From a virus: a stretch of 55,693 nucleotides of DNA. The stretch lies in the IMG/VR virus record IMGVR_UViG_3300020371_000012, positions 1 to 55,693 of that record. One strand, given 5' to 3'. Positions 40,588 to 49,600 of this stretch are shown here, piece by piece. How positions within the stretch are numbered: position 1 is the first letter of the stretch; each line of letters starts with the position of its first letter. The position numbers and the translations under genes are program-made. The notes under the pieces were generated by a model. That model had not been told where the DNA came from and ran no database searches. It saw nothing but the letters and a program-made list of their open reading frames with translations.

Positions 40588-43500
40588 ATGGCCGTTTATG
40601 TCTACGATGAAAATAAGGTAGATGTATTCGTTGCGGAAGATGCAGGTTCGGTAACCGCTTCTGCGACGATAACGGCTGACTATGGCAACATTTCAGACAC
40701 CGCTGACGATGATCGCGGTGCAGACAATTTTAATCCTTGGTATTTTGGTCTAATTACAGACCTTGCTGATGTTCTACCATTTGGCAAGTTGGACGTTGGT
40801 GGAGAAGCAGAACCACTAATTGCTCCACAAGTTCCTGGTGGTGGACTATTCCGTATAGAAGATATTGCAGAAGTATCGTATGTAACCCCCTGGAGAGGGT
40901 CTGGAACCCTCTTCGAGATTGGTGGCGGTCTGGAGAGACTGGTCATCCCAGATTTGGGTGCCGCAGGACCATCTCCGTCCATTTACGGACAAGCCCACGA
41001 ATCCAACACATTCGTTGAAATCGGATCTGGTACACTCGCTCAACTCTCTGACGAAGGAGCGACAGCCAAGTTTAACAGGTATCCCTGGGACGCTTCAGGT
41101 ACTCTTACCCTCAGTGGATACAATTCCACCAGATTTCCAGATGATTTCATTGCGGTCATCAAAAATGTCGCGAAAGTCAAGGGCAAGGCTCATGATCGCG
41201 TCATCTTTGACTATAGTCTGGATCCAGATACTAAGTTTGACGCTGAAAACTACGGATTCGTATTTAATACAGCAGGAGGCAAGTTCTCCGATACTGAAGA
41301 TCTAACCTTTGATAGAATCATCACTAAGAACAAGGATAGATCCTTCAGTGATGATGATCAACTTGCATACGAAGATTACGGTGATATTACCGTATCTACT
41401 CAAGAAAAAGTCCTCCCAGTTGATATTCTGCCAGATGATCTGGCCAACTATGAGGTCTCTTACAGTAGAACATCCATCCTAGACAGTGGTTCTGGAACTG
41501 GTGCTACTGGTGGATTTAACATCGGAAGACATGTTAAGTTCGGTAATGCTGGTGGAGCTAGACAGTTCTATTGGAGATTTGACACTACAGATTCAGAATA
41601 CATCAAATTCACTGCCATTAGAGGTAATGATGTTAATGGTGGTGAAGATCCAGACACTGCTCAGGAAAGTCTATATCTTGATAGATGGACTGGAAGTAGT
41701 TGGATAAGAATTGATACGGTCATTGCATTTAATGACACTTCTTTCAATTCTCTCAAAGAAGTATCTATTCCTCTTACTCCAGCAAACAGAGGAAATTACT
41801 TCTATAGACTTAGACAAGATAATTCAAGTAACAGTGCTCAGTGGGATCATTACGGTATTACTAGTATTACCTATGATCTCAGACAAACCTTCCCAATTGA
41901 TACCGAAGATGGTGGATTCATTGAGAGGAAACTGGGTGGTGGACTCTTTATGCACGATTACCAGGCAACTGGTATCAGGGCTCAAGAGGCAATTCCATTT
42001 GCATATCTTGGTCTTGGATCTCTATTCTCTCTTGGAGAACTCGATCCAGAGAAAGATGTCGATCAGGTATTTGCATATGCAGGTTCTGGTGGATTCAATG
42101 TTACTGGAGAGAACTTCTTCAGTCAGGCTCCACAGAGTACAATCTTCGGTGAAGAAGGCGAATTCTCCTTCGGTGGATCTGCTACAGAAGCATTTGTACC
42201 TGCAACTGTTGATAATACTGTACTGTTCAATCAGGTTGGATCTGCTGATGATAAGGTCATCTGGCAGGCTGGTGAACGTAAGGTTACCATCAGACCAATT
42301 GGATTTGGTTCTGTACTTCTTTCCGATACTCCACCAACGAATACGGCAACTCTATCCGTATCTGGTGCTGCAACAAATATCGAAAGAACATTTGCGGATG
42401 GCAATGTAAATCTATTCGATATCGGTGGAGATGCTGGCAATCCACTGGATTCGAGATTTACTCCACACTTCAGATCTGCTAGAGGAGACATTATCCTCCC
42501 AGATGAAGATTGGGGTCTCATTACCAACTCGGCTACTGAGTTTGAAGATTGGGGTTATATCAGAGAAGTTGCAACCACTTCTCTCGTATTTGGAGATATT
42601 CTTTCTCCATTCAATTATATTCAAATTGGTGGTCAACATTATCCAAGTACAGATACATTCTCTGTTGGGGAGTCGTCTCTCACCAAACAGACACTTGGAT
42701 TTACAGGTATTGCAACCTTCAGACTATCCGAAGATTCCAGTCAGGAAAGAACATTCGATTACGAATCTTCAGGTATTACTGGTATTGCTACCTACAAGGC
42801 TGGTATCAATATCTTTGGTTACAACTGGTTCAGTCAGGCTCCACAGAGTACAGTATTCGGCCTTGAAGGAGAACTTACTCTTAGTGGTTCTGCAGGTGAG
42901 TCGATCACTCCATTCATTGAACCTCAAGGAACTGATGGTAACTTCAGATTCCTCACTGGATCTGCCGAAATTGTTCGTGATTCGATCACAAGAGCAGTTG
43001 CACCTGAACTACTTGGTGATGTTTATATTGGTGGAACTGCTGATATTGGATTCAGTCCTGCTGTCACTGGTGTTGGTATTGCCACACTCCGTACAGGTAG
43101 AGAAGAATTCCAGACATATCTCAGAATCATTGATCCTGATATGGATCTGGTCCTCACCACAATTGGCGGTGGACTTATCAATGAGGACTTTGTTAAGAGC
43201 TACAATGAGTCTTCCATCTACTATGGTCCTCAGGATGAGGATTATGGATCAATTCTCAGTGCAGCTGCATATGGGATGGGTCTCAACTTCTCTGGTACTG
43301 CATCTAATGTCGAAACCTTTGATGATGAGACTAATACTTATGACCAAGATGTACTCTTCAGTAACAACGGTCTAACTTACGACCAGAGCACTGGCGGAAA
43401 CACTGTTCTCCCAAGTTTCGACAAAACAGATTCGTTCCCTGTCAACTTCTCAACTACTGTTGTATCTGAAGATCTTGGTAGTATCAACGAAGGTATTCCA

Positions 43501-45717
43501 ATCCCAGGTGGTAAGGCATACGATCAATATCTATTCCCATATTATACTGGATTTGTTGATCAAGATATTGACCAAGGTTACGATGACTTTGGATTCATCA
43601 ATGCTACTACTGACTCGGTAACAAGAGTACCTTACGGTACATATGAGTTTGAACAACCCAGACCACTGGCGAAGACCATGTGGATTCCCAAGTGGAATGG
43701 TTCTGGTACTATTGTTCCTTCTGGTACTGCAAACGAAAGATTTGTTACCTCAGACGGCAACACTGTTCTCTTCGATTTTGTTGGAACAACTTCACCAGAG
43801 AAGTTTATTGCTCAGACTCCAGAAGATACAGTTCTTCTCACCTTCGCTGGTGCAGCCGAAGACGAATCGGTCACCTTCAGCGAAGTTGGAATTGGAACCG
43901 CATACTTCTCTGGTGCGGGTGTCGAGAGTGTCAGATTTGTCGAAATCGGAACTGGAATTCTTTCCTTCTCTGGTGCGGCAGTCGAGAGATCCACTATGGA
44001 TCCACCAGAAGGAACATACCTCCACATATTCAGTGGAGCCGATGTTCGTCCTGGACTTACTTTTGCTGCGGAGACAACAAAGGCAACTCAACGTCTGTAT
44101 GGGGAACTCAATCACCCACAGATCGACTTTACTCCACATTATGGTATCGACAGAAATATCGGTATCGAAACTGGTATTACTCTCAAACCTGGAAGTTCTC
44201 CTGGAGAATACGGCAATCCTGGTATTGTTACTACAAGATTTGTTCCAAAATACACTGGTGGTCCTGGTGTTGGAACAGACGGAGTTCTCCTCTTCAGTGG
44301 CAGGGCTATTGGTCGTACCAATGCACCAATCTTTACCGATGGTACAATTTACATCCTCGGTGTTCACACCGCGGCTCAAGGAATCAGTTCTGGAAGAGAG
44401 ACTGGTCTTGTCGAGAGTTTCACTCCTGGAACAATATTTGGTGGTCCTGGTCAAGTTACCTTCAAAGGTATTTCTCCAACTCGTCCAATTCAGGTCTTTG
44501 GTTATTATGGAGACGACAGAGATCCTGGTGCTGGTACATCTGGAGTTATCACAATCAATCCTTCCCAAACGGGAATCGAAATCAGATCTCTCAAAGATTA
44601 TATTGGTGTTGGAACTGCATACTTCTCTGGAGGATATTCCGATCTCTCTGCGACATTCAGCGAAATTGGAACAGGAGAACTCTTCAAGTTCTCTGCTCTA
44701 TACGAAAGAAGAACCTTCGATTATGTTGGTTCTGGTACACTTACTGCATCTGGAACAACAGATGCTCCAAGTACCTTCCAGACTCCAGACAATACAGTTC
44801 TATTCACAGTTTCTGGAGAGGCACAAAAACGTGCCTCCCTCAAGGACGACATGGGTGGAACGATTTCCATCTACAATACGGAAAGAGTTGTTACTGGAAT
44901 TACTCTTTCCATTGCAACTGGAGGCACATTCAGTTTCTTCTCCAGTGGTGCAGAATCTATTGTTATTCCTTCGGAGACCACTACGGCTCTCTTCGATATC
45001 GAAGGAATTGCCGATACCAGAGAAATTCAGGTCTACGGTTACTACGGAGATGATAGAGATCCTGGTACATCTGGAACTATCACAATTGTTGGTGAACTCA
45101 CTCACCCACAGATCGACTTCACTCCTGCCGAGACTGGATTTGGAGATCTCACTTTCGTTGGCGAATCTATCGTCAAGGTCGATCTCAAGATCGTCGGAAA
45201 AGGAACTCTTCCACTATCTGGTACTGCAACGGAGAAATTCGTCAGTGCCGCGGGCGAAGATACGATTCTCTTCTCCATCGATGGGGACGGAGAAACTGCT
45301 CTCAATTCTGTATATGGTTACTACGGAGACGACAAGGATCCTGGTACATCTGGTCAGGCTACATTCTCTGGAATCGGAGATACCAGAAAGATTACCGTAT
45401 ACGGATACTACGGAGACGACAAGGATCCTGGTACATCGGGAACATTTACATTCTCGAACACTCCACTTGTTCATCCAGAAGTCGATTACACTCCACACTA
45501 TACAGCCAGAGGAGTTATCAACTTCACTGGCGGCGTTTCTGTCAAGAGAACTTTCCCAGAGGTTGTTGGTTCTGGATCGCTCTTCGGATTTGGAACAAAA
45601 GACGAAGCGTATGCGAGAACAACATACGTCGGTATCGGTGTTGCAGGGTTCTTCGGAGCTGCATTTACAGAGACAGTTGCATTTGAACCATCTCGCGTAT
45701 ACGTTACTATCATTTAA
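40588..45717 (+). CDS. Giant repetitive virion protein
   Basis: 1709 residues. Residues 1-110 hold DYG.I-type acidic segments (ADYGNISDTADDDRGA). The rest is built from short strands of the form G-S/T-G-x-L/F-x-x-S/T-G-x-A, repeated dozens of times (GSGTLFEIGGG, GTGELFKFS, GSGTLTASGTT). Four copies of Y/F-GYYGDDxDPG(AG)TSG lie at residues 1304, 1483, 1576 and 1605. Paired EEDWGLIT / EDYGxI elements recur. There is no enzyme motif. The repeat style resembles fibrous tail proteins of marine phages; it probably forms a long beta-rich fibre. No late promoter was found directly upstream. Confidence 0.75.
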   Translation: MAVYVYDENKVDVFVAEDAGSVTASATITADYGNISDTADDDRGADNFNPWYFGLITDLADVLPFGKLDVGGEAEPLIAPQVPGGGLFRIEDIAEVSYVTPWRGSGTLFEIGGGLERLVIPDLGAAGPSPSIYGQAHESNTFVEIGSGTLAQLSDEGATAKFNRYPWDASGTLTLSGYNSTRFPDDFIAVIKNVAKVKGKAHDRVIFDYSLDPDTKFDAENYGFVFNTAGGKFSDTEDLTFDRIITKNKDRSFSDDDQLAYEDYGDITVSTQEKVLPVDILPDDLANYEVSYSRTSILDSGSGTGATGGFNIGRHVKFGNAGGARQFYWRFDTTDSEYIKFTAIRGNDVNGGEDPDTAQESLYLDRWTGSSWIRIDTVIAFNDTSFNSLKEVSIPLTPANRGNYFYRLRQDNSSNSAQWDHYGITSITYDLRQTFPIDTEDGGFIERKLGGGLFMHDYQATGIRAQEAIPFAYLGLGSLFSLGELDPEKDVDQVFAYAGSGGFNVTGENFFSQAPQSTIFGEEGEFSFGGSATEAFVPATVDNTVLFNQVGSADDKVIWQAGERKVTIRPIGFGSVLLSDTPPTNTATLSVSGAATNIERTFADGNVNLFDIGGDAGNPLDSRFTPHFRSARGDIILPDEDWGLITNSATEFEDWGYIREVATTSLVFGDILSPFNYIQIGGQHYPSTDTFSVGESSLTKQTLGFTGIATFRLSEDSSQERTFDYESSGITGIATYKAGINIFGYNWFSQAPQSTVFGLEGELTLSGSAGESITPFIEPQGTDGNFRFLTGSAEIVRDSITRAVAPELLGDVYIGGTADIGFSPAVTGVGIATLRTGREEFQTYLRIIDPDMDLVLTTIGGGLINEDFVKSYNESSIYYGPQDEDYGSILSAAAYGMGLNFSGTASNVETFDDETNTYDQDVLFSNNGLTYDQSTGGNTVLPSFDKTDSFPVNFSTTVVSEDLGSINEGIPIPGGKAYDQYLFPYYTGFVDQDIDQGYDDFGFINATTDSVTRVPYGTYEFEQPRPLAKTMWIPKWNGSGTIVPSGTANERFVTSDGNTVLFDFVGTTSPEKFIAQTPEDTVLLTFAGAAEDESVTFSEVGIGTAYFSGAGVESVRFVEIGTGILSFSGAAVERSTMDPPEGTYLHIFSGADVRPGLTFAAETTKATQRLYGELNHPQIDFTPHYGIDRNIGIETGITLKPGSSPGEYGNPGIVTTRFVPKYTGGPGVGTDGVLLFSGRAIGRTNAPIFTDGTIYILGVHTAAQGISSGRETGLVESFTPGTIFGGPGQVTFKGISPTRPIQVFGYYGDDRDPGAGTSGVITINPSQTGIEIRSLKDYIGVGTAYFSGGYSDLSATFSEIGTGELFKFSALYERRTFDYVGSGTLTASGTTDAPSTFQTPDNTVLFTVSGEAQKRASLKDDMGGTISIYNTERVVTGITLSIATGGTFSFFSSGAESIVIPSETTTALFDIEGIADTREIQVYGYYGDDRDPGTSGTITIVGELTHPQIDFTPAETGFGDLTFVGESIVKVDLKIVGKGTLPLSGTATEKFVSAAGEDTILFSIDGDGETALNSVYGYYGDDKDPGTSGQATFSGIGDTRKITVYGYYGDDKDPGTSGTFTFSNTPLVHPEVDYTPHYTARGVINFTGGVSVKRTFPEVVGSGSLFGFGTKDEAYARTTYVGIGVAGFFGAAFTETVAFEPSRVYVTII
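44497..45450 (+). repeat. GYYGDD repeats
   Basis: Units begin at 44497, 45034, 45313 and 45400 and encode (V/F)YGYYGDD(R/K)DPG(AG)TSG. Units 3 and 4 are only 87 bases apart and nearly identical at DNA level, so they look like the youngest duplication. Confidence 0.8.
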
Positions 45718-45720
45718 CTT

Positions 45721-45728
45721 TATAAATA
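45721..45728 (+). promoter_or_regulatory. Late promoter, T4 type
   Basis: Exact TATAAATA, four bases after the stop of the preceding gene and 33 bases before the ATG at 45762. Confidence 0.75.
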
Positions 45729-45761
45729 ACTCAGAAGCATACCTTTCATAAGTTCTGATTC

Positions 45762-46220
45762 ATGACAAAGCAGGTTCAATTTAGAAAGGGAACTACAGCT
45801 GAACACTTTAACTTCACTGGAGCCCTTGCTGAAATTACTGTTGATACGGATAAAAATGTTGCTGTTGTTCATGATGGTGTAACTCCTGGTGGTTTTGAAC
45901 TTTCAAAATCAAGATGGACTTACGTTGCAGGCGATACTACAACTGGTACTAACCAAAAGTATACCGTTGATTCTACGTATAGTCCAACAGGATTAAACGT
46001 TACCCTACCAACACCTCGTGCAGTTGGTGACTGGGTTTGGATTGAAGACTTTGGTAATTTTATGAGTATCAATCCAGTAAACATCATTTCAGATCAATCT
46101 TTTGAGAATGGTCATCTCGTTAGAGAAAGCTCACCCTTTATTATGGATGTATCTGGAGCTTCCGTAACATTCATTTGGAATGGAAGCCTTTGGAAAGTGT
46201 TCAACAATAGAGGCAGTTAA
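45762..46220 (+). CDS. Mtd-N-like fibre adaptor protein
   Basis: 152 residues. Residues 1-50 (VQFRKGTTAEHFNFTGALAEITVDTDKNVAVVHDGVTPGGFELSK) match the N-terminal module of major tropism determinant-type receptor proteins (R-x-GT-x-x-x-H-x-x-FTGA-x-x-EITVDT). The remainder is strand-rich and contains W-V-W (GDWVWIEDFGN) and a C-terminal IWNGSLWKVFNN. It may join a fibre to the tail or form a small tip. A single trimeric fibre component is likely (inference). Confidence 0.75.
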   Translation: MTKQVQFRKGTTAEHFNFTGALAEITVDTDKNVAVVHDGVTPGGFELSKSRWTYVAGDTTTGTNQKYTVDSTYSPTGLNVTLPTPRAVGDWVWIEDFGNFMSINPVNIISDQSFENGHLVRESSPFIMDVSGASVTFIWNGSLWKVFNNRGS

Positions 46221-46222
46221 CC

Positions 46223-46627
46223 ATGGCATTAACCCTAAGTAATTCTATTTCAGGTCGTTTTGAACCCTCAGAATCATCTGGATTTTTCGTATATGCATTA
46301 AGAAGAGATGCAGAAAATATGCTGTATTTCTCCAAGGTTAGTGCTGCATCTACTGAACTAGGTGAGTTCTATCGTAACGACGGAACTGCAATTCCAGAGT
46401 TTGGTGACGGTATTGATTACGGTACATATGATGTTGGTGTTGGTAAAACATCAGTCATCCGTAATGATATTGCCACTGAGAAGAAAGCTTTAGATGATCC
46501 GAATGATAAATATCAACAGATCCGCTTTGACAGAAGGAACCTCTACTATTACATAGATGATGATGGTTTTTTCGTCATCAGGTTCAATGGACCAGATTAT
46601 GATTACAACTCTATCGGACCCAAATAA
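46223..46627 (+). CDS. Small virion protein
   Basis: 134 residues (MALTLSNSISGRFEPSESSG), two bases after the previous stop. SGFFVYALRRDAENMLYFSKVSAASTE, then VIRNDIATEKKALDDPNDKYQQIRFDRRNLYYYIDDDGFFVIRFN. It is strand-rich and highly aromatic in its C-terminal half. No family is recognised. It lies between the Mtd-N-like protein and the tailspike-like gene in one late operon. Confidence 0.7.
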   Translation: MALTLSNSISGRFEPSESSGFFVYALRRDAENMLYFSKVSAASTELGEFYRNDGTAIPEFGDGIDYGTYDVGVGKTSVIRNDIATEKKALDDPNDKYQQIRFDRRNLYYYIDDDGFFVIRFNGPDYDYNSIGPK

Positions 46628-46646
46628 TAATTAAAAAGGAGAAACA

Positions 46647-49600
46647 ATGGCTGAGTTTAGACTTGGAAGAGTAAAATTCAACTGGACGGGCAACTGGGCA
46701 CCTTCCAAATCCTACCTGATTGACGACATCGCCAAGTTTGGTGGTAATACTTATGTAGCGGTCGCTAACCACACTTCCACGGCAAGCACTGCTAACTTCT
46801 ATACCGACCTTGGAAATTGGAATCTACATATTGAGGGTCTGGAGCAAAGAGGTGCTTGGACTAGTGATACGTATTACAGAGTAAACGATCTCGTCACCTA
46901 TGCTAACGTAGTATATCGCGTTACTGAGGCACACACTTCTGTCGGTACATTTATCGATGAAACGAAGGTTGTTCAGTATGTCGCAGGCTTCAATGCAGAG
47001 GGGGATTGGGAACTTTCTACGGAATATCAGAAAGGCGATGTTGTTAACTACAACGGATCGTCCTATGTTGCAATTACTACTTCCGCTGCAGGATTTAACC
47101 CACCAGAGTACATCGGTTTAGGAACAGGTAGCAAGTGGAATATTCTTGCTGATGGTCTTGCTGGTGCGGCAATCACATATACTGAGGGTACATACTATAG
47201 AGGAGATATGGTCCTCTATGGTGGTAATACGTATCGCCATAAAGTTGGTGTTACTACTAACGTTTCTCCGATTCAAGTTGGCTTGGGAACTGTTGGTGAT
47301 GGCGCTCGCTTTGGATCCTCAACTTGGGATCTATTGGTCAAAGGTATCAATTTCGTTGGCAACTTCTCTACAACATTCTCATACCACCCAGGTCACGTTG
47401 TTAGATATGGATCTAACTCCTATGTCTCGGTTGGTAATTCCTTCGTAAATATTGACCCAATTGCTGGTGTAGGCACCTATTGGGAGACACTGGCTGCTGG
47501 TGACTCTGCAGCTGCACTGAACACCAAGGGTGATTTGCTCACCTATAATGGTGGTCCTACTAGAATCGGTATTGGTTCTACTGGTTACGCTCTTGCAGTT
47601 CAGTCTAATGGACTACCTGGATACGAAATTGTAGGTAACCAGACTAGAATTTACTATGTTGACTCCGAGGATGGAGTTGATACAAACAACGGTCTTGCAC
47701 CTAACCTGGCATTTAAGACTATTAAGAGGGCTTGTGCTGCTGCACGTCCTGATAATAATATCACGGACTTCCAGTATACAGCTTCCACTGGTGTTGCGAC
47801 AATCACATCTCCTGGTCACGGACTGGCTAACGTTGGTACGTTTATCCAGTTGGCTGAGATTGAGTTTGAGTGTCTGTCTGGTGGTAATGTCTTCAACATC
47901 CTGGGCATGACCTACAACAAGGCTGTTGGTCTTGCAACTATCACGGCTATTGGTCTTGGTGCTGCTCCAGAAATCGGAATCGGTGCTACTGTAAGACTAA
48001 GAAATCTTGGTGTTTCGTTCACTGGTAATGCAAACTTCGATCACCAGTTCTCCAGTGCATTGGATGATGCAGTTATCACTGGTGGTGATTACATCCACAA
48101 CTTCGTTGCTGCTCAAACTGGTGCAATCAACGTTATGACTGGATCCCTTGCAGGTTCTCAGTTAACTCCAACAAACGCTGTTTACTCTGCAACCAGTGGT
48201 GATCTGGTTATCACCGTTGGATCTCACGGTCTGTCCATTAGTGACACCATCAGCTTTGACGCTAACTCCATGACATTTACTTGTCAGATGGACGGTGGTA
48301 CTGCTAACAAGACATATCCAAGAACAACTGACCCCGCATACGGCGTCAACCTTCCAATCAACTCGATTAGTGCAAACACTTTCACAGTTAACGTTGGACC
48401 TTCTCCAATTGTAAACTTCAACGTTAATGATGCAACATATAACCAGAACACTGGTGACATCACAATGAACATCGGTGTTCACCAACTTGATGTTGGCACA
48501 TCGGTCAAACTCCGCACCGAAGGTCTGATCTTCAAGTGTTCCATGGACGGTTATCTAACCGACCACGCATATCCAAGAGCAACTGCTGGTGATGGTTCTC
48601 CTGACCCTGCATACAACACTGCTCTGTCAATTACTGCTGCAACAACTGACACTATTACGGTTAATGTTGGTACTGCAAGTTCTTCTCAGACAATTAACGG
48701 TAAGTTCCCTGCAGTTCACACTCAGGCATCTACCTTCCAGTTCCCAGTACAGGCTGTTCCCGATGCGAACTCTATCGTAGTTAACGTTGGTGTTTCTAAC
48801 ACTGATTACCTCTACGTTTCTGGTGGTACTGCATTCGTTGGTGTTACTACAACCGTCTATCCTGATAAGGTCTCCAAGTCTTACTTTGAAGTTCTTCAGG
48901 TTATTGACGCTAACACCATTAGAACTAACGTTGGTATTTCTACTATTAACCACACATATGTAAGAGGCGGTCACCTAACTGACTTGACTCCTGCTATTCT
49001 GAAACTGTCTGCTTCTCAGTTCTATGAGCAACTGCCAATTAAGGTTCCTCCTTTCACCTCGATTGTCGGTAACTCTCTGAGAGGTACTCAGGTTCTACCT
49101 GCTGCTGGTATTTCTGACGACTCTGTTACTCCTAACAACAGATCCCAGATGTTCCAAATGTCTGACGCAACTACGCTTCAGGCGCTTTCCATGAAGGGAA
49201 TGGAAGGATTCCACTATGATGATCAGGCACCTTTCGTACTCGATAACTCCAACCTAAGAACTGGTATCGGTACTACCGCTTGTGGTGTTGTTTGTGCTCT
49301 GAACCCAGATTCCCCAATTAATAACAAGTCTCCTTACGTTAAGGATTGTACTGTATTCTCCGACAACGCAACTGATTACGGTCGCTTCGGTGGTGGTGCA
49401 GTCGGCGTCTTCTGTGACGGTGGCGTCCATGACGAAGGTGCAAAATCGATGGTCTTTGACTCCTTCACCCAGGTATCTTCCGATGGTGCTGGATTCATCC
49501 TTGATAAGAGTGCAATTGCTGAGATTGTCTCCTGCTTCACATACTACTGTCAGTGGGGTTACTACTCTGGTGGTGGATCTAGAATCCGTTCCGTTGGTGG

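Noticed and set aside
43643-45751. 702-codon ORF overlapping the 1709-residue gene as a separate gene
   Set aside because: Composition is Leu/Ser/Arg-rich as expected for a shifted frame of Gly/Thr/Ser repeats; the start is internal, with no ribosome-binding site. Reported only as a composition oddity.
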